Source: Photorhabdus namnaonensis (GTDB lineage: Bacteria > Pseudomonadota > Gammaproteobacteria > Enterobacterales > Enterobacteriaceae). From it: a DNA stretch of 64,000 nucleotides. Numbering within the stretch: the first letter of the stretch is position 1; every line of letters begins with the position of its first letter. The translations under genes and the position numbers were made by a program. Below the pieces are notes generated by a model. That model searched no databases. It saw only the letters and a list, made by a program, of their open reading frames with translations, and had not been told where the DNA came from. Below are positions 32,789 to 42,260 of this stretch, one piece after another. The stretch is from assembly GCF_001684335.1 (NCBI RefSeq), contig NZ_LOIC01000072.1:340306-404305 (forward strand). The letters are read 5' to 3'.

Positions 32789-33529
32789 ATGTCGGTACTT
32801 GGTCGTATCCACTCTTTCGAATCCTGTGGCACTGTTGATGGCCCCGGTATTCGGTTTATTGTCTTCTTTCAGGGCTGCCTGATGCGCTGCCTCTATTGCC
32901 ATAACCGCGACACATGGGATACCCACGGCGGCAAAGACGTGACTGTTGAAGAGTTGATAAAAGAAGCGACAACCTATCGTCACTTTATGAACGCTTCCGG
33001 TGGAGGTGTTACTGCATCGGGTGGCGAAGCAGTTCTTCAAGCTGAATTTGCACGTGACTGGTTCCGAGCCTGTCGTGCCGAAGGTATTCATACTTGTCTT
33101 GATACTAATGGATTTGTCCGCCGCTATGGTCCGGTTATTGATGAATTGATGGATGCAACCGATCTCGTTATGCTCGATTTGAAGCAACTTAATGATGAAA
33201 TCCATCAGAAATTAGTCGGTGTTTCAAATCATCGCACCTTGGAATTTGCCCGTTATTTGGCTAAACGTAACCAAAAAACCTGGATCCGTTACGTCGTGGT
33301 TCCAGGTTGGTCCGATGATAATGAATCTGTTCATAGGCTAGGTGAATTTACCCAAGATATGAAAAATATTGAAAAAATCGAGCTTCTGCCTTATCACGAA
33401 CTCGGTAAACATAAATGGATTACTATGGGCGAGAAATATCAATTAGAAGGAGTGAAACCACCTGCAAAAGAGACAATAGAGAGAGTTAAAAATATTTTGG
33501 AAAGTTATGGTCATAAAGTTATGTATTAA
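32789..33529 (+). CDS. pflA: Pyruvate formate-lyase 1-activating enzyme
   Basis: Radical SAM enzyme that puts the glycyl radical into PflB. 246 aa. The CX3CX2C iron-sulphur motif is C30-C34-C37 in [15 protein letters not shown], with a GGE block [12 protein letters not shown] following and [12 protein letters not shown] near the end. Same strand as pflB, as usual. Confidence 0.97.
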   Translation: MSVLGRIHSFESCGTVDGPGIRFIVFFQGCLMRCLYCHNRDTWDTHGGKDVTVEELIKEATTYRHFMNASGGGVTASGGEAVLQAEFARDWFRACRAEGIHTCLDTNGFVRRYGPVIDELMDATDLVMLDLKQLNDEIHQKLVGVSNHRTLEFARYLAKRNQKTWIRYVVVPGWSDDNESVHRLGEFTQDMKNIEKIELLPYHELGKHKWITMGEKYQLEGVKPPAKETIERVKNILESYGHKVMY

Positions 33530-33670
33530 CTAGATTATTTAATTTCCATCTCTGAAATGACGTTTAAAAACAGAAGGAAAAACCGTCTTAAATATCGAAC
33601 CCTAGCTTGCCAGGATCAAACAGTATGCACAAGTGGATTATAGTATTTTGGATGAAAGGGTTTATTAAAA

Positions 33671-33973
33671 ATGGACTTCAAATTAAGCAAAGATCGTAAT
33701 AGAAGCAGTGAATATTATTCAACAATGAGTGGTCTTGCAGCTAGGTTGGTAAATGAGTCAGCATTATCTTCAGCAAAATTTATTAAAGATAATATTTTAA
33801 GAATGAAATTTCAGAATGAAGTCAAATCATTCACTCATCACCAAATTGAAATTATTAATAGCTCATCATCCGACTCATTAAAACAGCAAGAGGTCGCCTC
33901 AGAAGATAAAGCTAATCACCCCATTTTTTCATTCCAGAAACGGCATTTTAAAGTTGCAATAACACCTTCATAA
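33671..33973 (+). CDS. Hypothetical 100-aa protein
   Basis: Small ORF starting MDFKLSKDRNRSSEYYSTMS, polar and basic with no membrane segment and a Ser-rich stretch near 63-70. A GAAAGGG sequence lies about 10 nt before the ATG. I recognise no family. It stands alone between pflA and the rpn gene at the edge of the accessory region. It could be a chance ORF. Confidence 0.4.
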   Translation: MDFKLSKDRNRSSEYYSTMSGLAARLVNESALSSAKFIKDNILRMKFQNEVKSFTHHQIEIINSSSSDSLKQQEVASEDKANHPIFSFQKRHFKVAITPS

Positions 33974-34225
33974 TATCAATGGCTTTTAATCATTGCATTA
34001 TGTGGCAAGTTCCCCAGTATCAGAATTTGTAAATTTTGATACCTTACAACAAATTGAGGTTTCGACGAAACAGAACGAGTCATGTTTCCACAAACAACTC
34101 ACCTAATCGCGTTCCCCATGCTCTTAGAGTGTCATGTCGCCCCTATGAAGTTGTTTCAGTCTGATTTCAGCTTCGCCAGGCAAATGTAAAAGTCCCCTGT
34201 ATAGCCATCATCCTGAATAAGAACA
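33974..34225. other. Unexplained intergenic segment
   Basis: The segment at 34060-34190 is less AT-rich than its surroundings (GACGAAACAGAACGAGTCAT and beyond) and may be a remnant of a lost gene or mobile element. No frame gives a recognisable protein. Confidence 0.3.
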
Positions 34226-34255
34226 AAAATGCCGATCTTGAATATCGGCATTTTT
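34226..34255. terminator. Bidirectional hairpin terminator after the rpn gene
   Basis: AAAAATGCCGAT-loop-ATCGGCATTTTT: an 8-bp core stem with A/T runs on both sides, so it can end transcription from either strand. It is 20 bp past the rpn stop codon. Confidence 0.75.
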
Positions 34256-34275
34256 CTGTGAAAGAGAAAATTAAT

Positions 34276-35313
34276 TTAATGCTTTAACGCTTCAATTTTA
34301 TCCCGGCTCAGTCCGGTACTGGTGACAATAATGTCCAGACTGACGCCATGCCGTAATAAGGCACAAGCCGTTTCCAGTTTACCTTCCTCCCTACCTTCAA
34401 CTCGGCCTTCAACTCGACCTTCAGCTCTGCCCTCAACTCGACCTTCAGCTCTGCCCTCAACTCGACCCTCAGCTCGACCTTCCTTTCTACCTTCAGCTCG
34501 ACCTTCTGTTCGACCTTCTGTTCGACCTTCTATTCGGCCTTGCTCGCGCCCTTTTTGTTCAAGCTGTTCTGCAATAGTCATCAACATCGTTTCATGCTCC
34601 GGAGATTGTTCAATCAGTTGATGGACAAATTGGGAGAGATCCGGCGTATGTCCATTCAGTAAAATATAGCGTAACACCACATTGCGCTGCTCGGTTGTAT
34701 TATAACCCGCATTCAAGAGTTCCACCAATTGGAGAAGCCATTCCTGCATATCCCGGCAGCGAATATGTTTTTGCACCAGCTCCAGCAGGGCAACCCCTTT
34801 ATGCGTCAGGATCTCTTCATCGCTGAGTACACTGACGTCCACCAACGGAAACGCCTGGCAGTATAAGCGGGCAGCCTGTTCGGGTAGCGTAAAACAATCC
34901 AGCCACCAGTTTGTGTAAGGATACGGCCGAACCTCCCCATGATAAAACAGCAGCGGCGCCACCAAAGGGAGTTCAGTATGACCTTTTTTCAGGTGAGCCT
35001 CCATAGCTGACATGGCATAATACATCAGCCGCCAGGCCATCAACGGGTCAGGGGTGGACTGATGTTCAATCAGACAATAGATATAGCCCTGTCCCCGAAC
35101 CGTTTCAACCGAGTAGAGCACATCACTGTGCAGTTGACGTAAATGCCGGTCCACAAAACTGCCGGGTTCCAGTTTCAATGTGGCTAAATCACACAACGAC
35201 TGGATCTCTTCGGGCAGATAAAGGGATAAAAATTCTCTGGCCGTTTCGGGCCGCGTTAAAAAATGTTTAAATAATGCATCATGATGAGGCCGTTGTTTTT
35301 CTTTCTTTACCAC
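34276..35313 (-). CDS. Rpn-family recombination-promoting nuclease / putative transposase (PD-(D/E)XK)
   Basis: 345-aa protein of the RpnA-like (Transposase_31/PDDEXK) family. It starts with HHDALFKHFL (about 10-19). The nuclease core is D64 in HSDVLYSV and E83-H-Q85 in YCLIEHQSTPDP, followed by the conserved LMAWRLMYYAMSAMEAH. Residues 255-311 are a run of about 14 EGRx/GRxE units, then a short C-terminal helix. Rpn genes vary in such repeats between strains. E. coli Rpn proteins cut DNA and are linked to recombination; they are not true transposases. No inverted repeats or target duplications seen. Confidence 0.85.
   Translation of the reverse strand: MVKKEKQRPHHDALFKHFLTRPETAREFLSLYLPEEIQSLCDLATLKLEPGSFVDRHLRQLHSDVLYSVETVRGQGYIYCLIEHQSTPDPLMAWRLMYYAMSAMEAHLKKGHTELPLVAPLLFYHGEVRPYPYTNWWLDCFTLPEQAARLYCQAFPLVDVSVLSDEEILTHKGVALLELVQKHIRCRDMQEWLLQLVELLNAGYNTTEQRNVVLRYILLNGHTPDLSQFVHQLIEQSPEHETMLMTIAEQLEQKGREQGRIEGRTEGRTEGRAEGRKEGRAEGRVEGRAEGRVEGRAEGRVEGRVEGREEGKLETACALLRHGVSLDIIVTSTGLSRDKIEALKH
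34381..34551 (-). repeat. Tandem GRxE-coding repeat in rpn
   Basis: 12-bp units coding for G-R-(A/V/T/K/I/E)-E repeated about 14 times in frame. The period makes it prone to slippage without frameshift, so repeat number should vary between strains. Not a CRISPR: no spacers. Confidence 0.9.
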
Positions 35314-35805
35314 AATCGTTTCTCTGTCTTATCAGTTAGTCATCGCCACTTATTATCAAAGCTATAATCTCGCTGGAAAACCCGCAACCAAGTTACCAAA
35401 AACATCTTGCCATATTTTCTCAGGCAGGTCTTTACCGAGTGCATTAATATAAGAGCCTAAAGAATCAAATATCAGAAAAGAAAAAACGAGGAAACATTAT
35501 ATTCACAACAACGCTAATAATAATAAGCTTATCAAACATCGAAAAAAATCAAAGCATTAATTTATAGAAAAATAATTACATCATACTTTTCTTAAATGCA
35601 AAAATACATCCAGAAAATAAATAAAGAAATTAGTATTTTCATTGAAGAAAATTTATAATGAATTTTTCTAATAATCCTACGTCCTAAAACACGCTAAAAA
35701 AGTATCCTTACAAGTAAAAATAAACCTTGACTTATAATTTCAACTGTATACTTTTAGTACATAACGCTATGTTAAACTAAATTTCAAAGAAACAGGTTAC
35801 TCATT
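35314..35805. other. AT-rich gap between rpn and the DUF4225 gene
   Basis: About 490 bp of AT-rich DNA between divergent genes. No ORF, RNA or repeat was recognised; it should hold two promoters. Confidence 0.5.
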
Positions 35806-36651
35806 ATGGATGCTTTAGATGAATTTTACGAAAGAAATCCTTCGGCTAGAGGATACTTGGATAACAGTACCAATGAAGAAAGAAAACTCCTAAAAATTCA
35901 AATGGATAAACAAAATGAGTTGATGATGCTTATGAACCGAGTTGCCGATAAATATGTAAAATGGAGTCTGGCCAAAGACCATTTTATCGGTGAAGTCATG
36001 GCTTATTGCCAAGAAAACACATCAAAGATAAATACCGGGGAGATCTCAATCTCTGAAGCAATAGCTTTATTAGACGAAGAAATCCGATCATTAGAAGAGC
36101 AAGATTCAATGCTTTCTCAAAAGAGTGTAAGGCAAGCCATTGTTGTAAAGAAAAAGATAAACAGTGAAAATGCTAAAAGTAGGAATAATGAGACAGTTAA
36201 TTTGATTGTCTCATGGATTGGATTTGTATCTGGCAGTATACAACTCATTGGTGGATTTCTTGCTATTGATAGCGGTGTTGGAGCAGCACTTGGAGCACCA
36301 TTGATGGCTCATGGCTTCAATAATATTGTTGAAAGTGGTTATTATATCCTTTATCGCGAAAGCTATACTGGGCCAGTTAAATTCATCTATGAAGGGGTTG
36401 GAGAAAAAGTTTTTGGAATGGATAAGCGCAATGCTGATGTGGTATATACATCGGTTGATGTTGGTATGTCTATTAATGGTTTTTTTGGTTATAAGCTTGA
36501 ACCAGACAATCAAAGATTATATCGGTATATAAATGCTGATCTGCTTATTGGCTTAAAACGACGAGGTATAGAAACGATGAATTACAAAGAGATAGCTTTA
36601 GAGATTTTCGGTGACGCAAATACCATTTTTGGGCAATATAGATCATATTGA
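35806..36651 (+). CDS. DUF4225 domain protein, possible secreted effector
   Basis: 281 aa. The N-terminal half is charged and helical. The C-terminal half resembles DUF4225: a glycine-rich hydrophobic stretch WIGFVSGSIQLIGGFLAIDS then GVGAALGAPL, HGFNNIVESGYY, YTSVDVGMSINGF and RLYRYINADLL. The hydrophobic hairpin could insert in a membrane. It is 14 bp before a small membrane protein and converges on an orphan hcp, which suggests a type VI effector and its immunity protein. That role is inference; no catalytic motif was seen. Confidence 0.65.
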   Translation: MDALDEFYERNPSARGYLDNSTNEERKLLKIQMDKQNELMMLMNRVADKYVKWSLAKDHFIGEVMAYCQENTSKINTGEISISEAIALLDEEIRSLEEQDSMLSQKSVRQAIVVKKKINSENAKSRNNETVNLIVSWIGFVSGSIQLIGGFLAIDSGVGAALGAPLMAHGFNNIVESGYYILYRESYTGPVKFIYEGVGEKVFGMDKRNADVVYTSVDVGMSINGFFGYKLEPDNQRLYRYINADLLIGLKRRGIETMNYKEIALEIFGDANTIFGQYRSY

Positions 36652-36664
36652 AGGAAGATATAGA

Positions 36665-36958
36665 ATGATAGACTATTTATATATTATTTTTTCTTTACTT
36701 GCACTCTATCCATTATATTGTGCTTTTAAGAAACTTTTAATTCCCTATGATGTTTACATTAACCTTTTAGCTATATTACTTATGATGGCGTCTAATATTT
36801 TTCATCTAAATGTTGCCTATACTGGTCAAATTCCATTTCTTAGTGTATCCACATCAGATAATGATTTTATGCTATACACTTCTTTTATACTATCTTTCTT
36901 GTGTACCATTACATTTATGATCGCATGCGGCAAACATTATAGGAAAAACAAATGGTAA
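36665..36958 (+). CDS. Small integral membrane protein, possible immunity partner
   Basis: 97 aa, mostly hydrophobic, with about three membrane segments (residues 2-21, 29-48, 69-90) and a short basic tail RKNKW. The start is the ATG at 36665 behind GAAGGAAG; the longer frame upstream overlaps the DUF4225 gene. Its position just behind that gene suggests a partner or immunity role against a membrane-acting effector. No family recognised. Confidence 0.6.
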   Translation: MIDYLYIIFSLLALYPLYCAFKKLLIPYDVYINLLAILLMMASNIFHLNVAYTGQIPFLSVSTSDNDFMLYTSFILSFLCTITFMIACGKHYRKNKW

Positions 36959-36963
36959 TTTTG

Positions 36964-36989
36964 CCGGTAAAATAGTGTTATTTTACCGG
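36964..36989. terminator. Hairpin between converging membrane-protein gene and hcp
   Basis: CCGGTAAAAT-6 nt-ATTTTACCGG, a perfect 10-bp stem located between the two converging stops. No T-run on either side, so it is a possible bidirectional terminator. Confidence 0.55.
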
Positions 36990-36997
36990 AAAATAAA

Positions 36998-37477
36998 TTA
37001 ATAAACGCGATCATCCCAAATACTATAAGCACTTGTCCCTGCTATATGATGAGTCCATGTGATACTCTTATAACGTAAAGATATCGTTTCCTGCGGCTGT
37101 GCGCCAGCATGTGTTATCGAATGGGGGTGATAAACAGCTAAATCAACTATCGTCGCCTCAATTACCTTTATAGTGTAATACAATTCCTGAATCCCGAATT
37201 GACTCGCTCTGTAAATATCAAAGATACCGTCCAATATTTCATTTTCTGACATCGCTATTCCCAAAAGCGGTGACGATTTATCAACAGGCTTTTTAAATGT
37301 TATCGGATGGTGCCTGGCATACTGATCCCAAGTTAAAGAGTGATTAAGGTTATATATGAATATCTGATCTTTACGATCTAACTGACCTTTATTTCCTATT
37401 GAATCTATCGATGAACAACCTGCCGATATCAATCCCTGCTTACGGCCCTTTAAGGTTAAATAGATTAAATCTGACAT
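36998..37477 (-). CDS. hcp: Orphan Hcp-family type VI secretion protein
   Basis: 159 aa of the Hcp1 (DUF796) family, the hexameric tube of type VI secretion. It starts MSDLIYLTLKGRKQGLISAG and contains CSSIDSIGNKGQLDR, HHPITFKKPVDKSSPLLG, IFDIYRASQFGIQE and THHIAGTSAYSIWDD. An AAGGAG site precedes the ATG. No other T6SS structural gene is in the window, so it is an orphan copy, which often carries effectors encoded nearby; the DUF4225 gene is the candidate here. Confidence 0.88.
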   Translation of the reverse strand: MSDLIYLTLKGRKQGLISAGCSSIDSIGNKGQLDRKDQIFIYNLNHSLTWDQYARHHPITFKKPVDKSSPLLGIAMSENEILDGIFDIYRASQFGIQELYYTIKVIEATIVDLAVYHPHSITHAGAQPQETISLRYKSITWTHHIAGTSAYSIWDDRVY

Positions 37478-37849
37478 ATGTGCTCCTTCTTAACGTTAAA
37501 ATGCCAACTACTAACTATTAGTAGAGATTTCCATTCTACAGAAAAAAACACCCGATGGAATTAAAATTATTCCGATCATATGGGTTAGAAGTTAATTAAA
37601 TTCAGCCATCAGTTAACATTGAAACACTTTGTTACAATTATTATCAATTTGATACAACTAAAAACAATTAGCAACAATTTGTAGGAAATTATTTATATTT
37701 TCTGGTCGTCACTTATATTTAACACTTGTTGAATAATGGAATTAATATAATATGTTTACCTAATCTCTCAATCTGACTGCATCTTCCGAGGTGCAGCCAA
37801 AAAAGCGATTTAAAATATTATGAATCAACAAACTTAATTGGAAAATTAT
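37478..37849. other. Upstream region of the first membrane paralogue
   Basis: AT-rich gap. Its last 110 bp resemble the DNA in front of the other two paralogues (ACTTGTTGAATAATGG then AATTAATATAATAT; AAAAAGCGATTTAA). These conserved blocks probably carry the promoter. Confidence 0.55.
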
Positions 37850-38647
37850 ATGGACAATAAAAATCTAAACTCAAACTCCAATGTTATGCCTGACGACAGT
37901 CAGGAAATATTTATTCCTGATGGTCAGTCCCTCAATAGCACAGAAGGTGTGAAATGGATTGGTCAAGCATGGCAACTCGCCAAGGATAAATGGGGCATGT
38001 GGATACTACTCTATATTATCTATTCTATATGTATAGCTGGTTTCGTGCTTATACCTTTTATTGGAATATTTGCAGGGCTTTTGAACCCAGTATTTATCGG
38101 CGGTATAATTGCTGTGTGCGAAAAACAGAGAACTACCGGAGAATTCGAACTGGGGCTGTTATTCAACGGATTCCAGAAAAACTTTGCGTCACTGCTCGGC
38201 GTTGGCGCTTTAACGCTTGGTATCATACTCCTCGGTGTTATCGCACTGTTTATTGGCGGTGGTAGTGCCGTACTTCATATCCTATTAGCCGTTCAGCATG
38301 GTGAAATCTCAGCCGAAATGCTTGAAAATGGCCTATCTTCATTACTTCTTAGTCTCTTTATTCTGATGGTTTTCTTAATTGTGAATGCCGCATTGACTTG
38401 GTTTGCGCCAGCACTAATTGTCATCCATAATCTGAAATTTGATGCTGCCATATCAATGAGTTTAGCCGCAGTGAGAAAGAATCTATTACCCGGTTTATTA
38501 TTCTTTATCACCTCCGCGATCATCTTCATAATCTCGATAATGACTTTTGGTTTAGGTTTTCTCATCTCTATACCAATACTTTTAGTTAGTTATTACTCCT
38601 CTTATCGCAGCATTTTTATCGGTAAGGAGAAATCATCAACATTTTAA
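37850..38647 (+). CDS. BPSS1780-like multi-pass membrane protein, paralogue 1
   Basis: 265 aa. An Asn/Ser-rich N-terminus MDNKNLNSNSN is followed by IPDGQSLNSTEGVKWIGQAW and about five to six membrane segments. Conserved blocks: TTGEFELGLLFNGFQKNFAS, LTWFAPALIVIHNLKF and YYSSYRSIFIGKEK, which resemble the BPSS1780 family of membrane proteins of unknown function. Start at the ATG 37850, although the frame runs a few codons upstream from TTG. It is first of three paralogues on one strand, each behind long AT-rich DNA and a similar upstream block. Confidence 0.78.
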   Translation: MDNKNLNSNSNVMPDDSQEIFIPDGQSLNSTEGVKWIGQAWQLAKDKWGMWILLYIIYSICIAGFVLIPFIGIFAGLLNPVFIGGIIAVCEKQRTTGEFELGLLFNGFQKNFASLLGVGALTLGIILLGVIALFIGGGSAVLHILLAVQHGEISAEMLENGLSSLLLSLFILMVFLIVNAALTWFAPALIVIHNLKFDAAISMSLAAVRKNLLPGLLFFITSAIIFIISIMTFGLGFLISIPILLVSYYSSYRSIFIGKEKSSTF

Positions 38648-40236
38648 TCGGCTAAAAGATATTTAGGTTGGCAAGCCTCGCTATTTAAAACGAGGTTTGT
38701 TTTTTTATGATGGGAAAACTCCTGCCATTTTTCCCTCTTAACCCCGTTTGATTGCCATTATAGGTTGAATTTTTACCTCAAAGCATCAACCATTTAAGGA
38801 TCATTTAAAACGAGTAAAAAAATCCAAAGTTATACTCATATTGGAAGAAAAAACATCAGGAAAAACAAGGTTTAAATTGATTAATAAAGTGGCAAAATGA
38901 TAAATCCCGCATTAAGTAAACTTGCTTAAACAAAAGATTTTACATAGTCGTAATACGCTTTCGAAAAATCAGATAAATCATTAAAATGGGCCAGAAAACC
39001 CTTAGATTAACCAGATTAACCGCAAAAAATAAAAAATTTTGACAATATTAAAAACTATTAAAGAAATGGGCCTTGATTTTAATATCATTAATGCCAGATT
39101 TTAAAAAAGTACAGGCGCTAAAAACAGCCTATTCCCCGTCGTGTTTAATGCATTTATCGACGATTTTATCCCCCCGATCATTTTACATTTATTTAAACTG
39201 CCATAACCATTTAAAAGCACGAACACAGAGAGATTAAGGTTTTTATGTGGCAGGAATATTTAACTATAGTGCAATTTTTTATAAAGGTAGTTAATTACAC
39301 TTAATCTAAATCTATTAACCATTAATAAAGAACTGAAAAGAAATCAGCATACAAAGGAATATTACCCAAATAGATTGATATTAAGGTGTTTTCTCGCCAC
39401 TATTTTATGCAGAAAACCATAAAAATAACCTAATAAAAAACGGATAAAACGGTTAATGTGTCTGGATTTAAGCCCTGAAAAAGAAAGGGATTATTCGAGA
39501 AAACATAAAGGTATATTTTTATATCATCATGCTATTTACTGGTTGATTTATCAAGATAAGGTAAAGGTAAAGGTAAAACAGAACCAGTAAAGATAAAAAA
39601 AGTATGATTAATGTTGGTTAAACGTAAAACATGATGTTTAATAGTGATTAAATTTAATAAAAAGCGGATGTTAAAAGTGGTAAAAAATGGTTAAAACCTT
39701 ATGCCAATTAAAATCTAAGATTAAAACAACGGTTTTTAATAACAGCGTAAAACCTTCCCTTGATAAAGCTTATCAGTGAAAATAAAAACTGATTTATTAA
39801 TGCTTATACAACCCAGAAAATAAGGATGTGAATAGGTTAATTAAACAATCTGTTTTTCCAAAAGAAACGATTTTGATAGCGCTTTCAACCACAAGAGTAA
39901 ATTTTTTCATAACTAGTTAAATAATCGATAATGAAAAACCGGCATTGAAAATATAGATATTAATTAAGTTCTATAAAATAACATTCAATATATTACAGAG
40001 ATAGCTTAGTTATTTAAGTAATAATAAAACCATTTTATCAAGTTAAAAAACAAACAGCGAAATATTGCTTATAAATCTACCACTTTATTGGATAATTACT
40101 CCTATTTAGTACTTGTTGGTTAATAAAATTAATATAATATAATTACCAGCTTTTTACGTCCGACCGTGACTTTCAAAGTACAGACAGAAAAAGCAATTGA
40201 ATAAATTACAAATCAATAATTAAATTGGAATAATAC
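38648..40236. other. Long AT-rich spacer 1, homologous to spacer 2
   Basis: 1.59 kb with no ORF over 60 codons. Blocks match spacer 2 in the same order: around 38815-38900 with 41330-41400, 39190-39220 with 41530-41560, 39690-39900 with 41730-41930, 39900-40020 with 41940-42060, and 40100-40236 with 42125-42260. It has extra blocks near 38941-39120 and 39300-39660 that spacer 2 lacks, including three GGTAAA units at 39559-39576. Role unknown. Confidence 0.6.
38673..38706 (+). terminator. Rho-independent terminator after paralogue 1
   Basis: AAGCCTCG and CGAGGTTT form an 8-bp stem with one G-U pair, then GTTTTTTT. It is 26 bp past the stop. Confidence 0.7.
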
Positions 40237-41031
40237 ATGGATAATAAGAACCTAAATTTTAATTCCAACACTATATCCAACAATCAGGAGGTATTTATTC
40301 CTGATGGTCAGTCCCTCAGTAGCACAGAAGGTGTGAAATGGATTGGTCAATCATGGTGGCTCGTCAGAAATAAGTTAAGTATATGGATACTACTCGGTAT
40401 TATTTATTGCATCATTACAATAGCTATCCAATTTATTCCTTTCCTTGGGATACTTTATGGAATTTTTAGTTCAGTATTTCTTGGCGGTATTATTACCATG
40501 TGTGAAAAACAAAGAACGACTGGGCAATTCAAACTAGGATTGTTATTCAGCGGATTTCAGAAAAACTTTGCATCACTGCTTGGCGTTGGTGCTTTATCGT
40601 TTGGCATTATGTTCCTTAGCATTATCACAATGCTTATTATCGGCGGTAGTACAATGGATCAGATATTGTTAGATAGCCAAGATGGTGAGATCCCTGTTGA
40701 TATATCCGAAAATGATCTCTCTTCATTATACCTTGGTGCTTTTGTTCTGATTATTTTTAACATCTTTGCTACTGCTTTAACCTGGTTTGCACCAGCATTA
40801 ATCGTTATTCATAATTTGAAATTTGGTGCTGCCGTGTCAATGAGCCTGGAAGCTGTGGAAAAAAACCTACTGCCCGGTTTATTATTCTTCATCACCTTGA
40901 CAGTCATTTTCATAATCTCGGTAATGACTTTGGGTTTAGGTTTTCTAATCTCTATACCGGTATTTATTGTTAGCTATTATTCCTCCTACCGCAGCATTTT
41001 TATCAATACGAATAAATCATCCACATTTTAA
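40237..41031 (+). CDS. BPSS1780-like multi-pass membrane protein, paralogue 2
   Basis: 264 aa, clearly homologous to paralogue 1 over its whole length: VFIPDGQSLSSTEGVKWIGQ, FKLGLLFSGFQKNFASLLGV, ALTWFAPALIVIHNLKFGAA and YYSSYRSIFINTNKSSTF. Most differences lie in the loops and in membrane segments 1-3. The start at 40237 follows TTGGAATAATAC, the same leader as the other copies. Function unknown; a repeated envelope component is likely. Confidence 0.78.
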   Translation: MDNKNLNFNSNTISNNQEVFIPDGQSLSSTEGVKWIGQSWWLVRNKLSIWILLGIIYCIITIAIQFIPFLGILYGIFSSVFLGGIITMCEKQRTTGQFKLGLLFSGFQKNFASLLGVGALSFGIMFLSIITMLIIGGSTMDQILLDSQDGEIPVDISENDLSSLYLGAFVLIIFNIFATALTWFAPALIVIHNLKFGAAVSMSLEAVEKNLLPGLLFFITLTVIFIISVMTLGLGFLISIPVFIVSYYSSYRSIFINTNKSSTF

Positions 41032-42260
41032 TTATCTAAAAAACACATCTACTATTTGCTGAAAGTAATCACTTTATTTTCAGCAAATCATAACGAAGAC
41101 AAAAAAGCGCTATTTAACCTTGAAATCATTGAGAAACCCTACTATTTCAAACAAAGTTTGTTTTTTTATGATGAGAAAACTCCTGCCATTTTCCCGATTA
41201 AACCTGATTTATTTACACTTTCACCCCAGAACATAAAGCAAATGCTTTTTAGCACTCTTTTCACAAAAAACAGGTAAAAGCGTTAACCATGAAAGGTAAA
41301 AAACAGTGATTAAGGATTTTTTAAAATGGATAAAAAATCCGATGCTATACTGATATTAGAAGAGAAAACATCAGGAAAAACGGGATTTAAATTGATTAAC
41401 AAAGTGGTAAAACGTCAGATAATTACGTTAATAAAACTTGTTTAAACAGAGGATTTTGCACGGTTATAAGAAGTTTTTTAAAAACCATGACCTTAATGCA
41501 TTTATCAGCGATTTTTACATTTAACTAACCTACCATGATCATTTAAAAGCACAAATATAAAGGGGTTAAAACTTTTATACAAAAAACGGATTTAATTAAA
41601 TATACGTATCCTGTTACTCATAGCATTATTATGTGGCGTTTATTATGCAATAACCGCGATATCTTAAATACTCAACATTAAACTTAATACAAAGCAGGTA
41701 TCAAGCGTGGTAAAAACAACCGTTAAAACCTTATACCGATTAAAATCAGAAGTTAAAACAATGGTTTTTAATAACAGGTTTAAAATCAGTCTATAATAAA
41801 GCTATCGGTGAAAAATGAAAAACAAAAATTGAATTTATTAATGCTTATATCCCATGAAGAAGGATCATCAGGATGTAAATAGGTTAACCATTCCCAAAAC
41901 AACCAACTTTAATGATGTTTTCAACCACAAGAGCAAATTTTTTTATAAACCAGTTAAATAATCTATGATGGAAAATCGGCATTGAAATATAAATATTAAT
42001 TAATTTCCATGATAGAAACCGCAATATATTACATAGATAGCTTAGTTATTTAGGTAAGTATAAAACCACTTGAACAAGTTAAAACACATTGCTTGTAAAT
42101 TCACCACACCCATTAGGTAATTACTCCTATTTAGTACTTGTTGATTAATAAATTTAATATATTATACTTGCCAGCTTTTTACGGCTGACTGTAACTTTGA
42201 AAACTCAGACAGAAAAAGCGATTTAATAAATTACAAGTTAATAATGAAATTGGAAAATAC
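41032..42260. other. Long AT-rich spacer 2, homologous to spacer 1
   Basis: 1.23 kb. It shares ordered similarity blocks with spacer 1. A short frame at 41326-41445 (MDKKSDAILILEEKTSGKTG onward, 39 codons) has a partial counterpart in spacer 1 with several synonymous changes. Other frames do not hold up. Whether the spacers are fossil coding DNA, RNA genes or regulatory leaders is open. Confidence 0.55.
41148..41167 (+). terminator. Short terminator after paralogue 2
   Basis: CAAAC-AAA-GTTTG hairpin followed by TTTTTTT, at a place equivalent to the terminator after paralogue 1, but with a degenerated stem. Confidence 0.5.

Noticed and set aside
34381-34551. Possible CRISPR-like array
   Set aside because: The repeats are contiguous 12-bp coding units without spacers, in frame within rpn.
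34276-35313. Active transposon
   Set aside because: The Rpn family is annotated as transposase in places, but no terminal inverted repeats or target duplications are visible.
36998-37477. A complete type VI secretion locus
   Set aside because: Only hcp is present; no tssB/C, vgrG, clpV or membrane-complex genes in the window.
41056-41277. 73-aa frame behind paralogue 2
   Set aside because: The matching DNA after paralogue 1 does not keep the frame, and the frame runs through the likely terminator.
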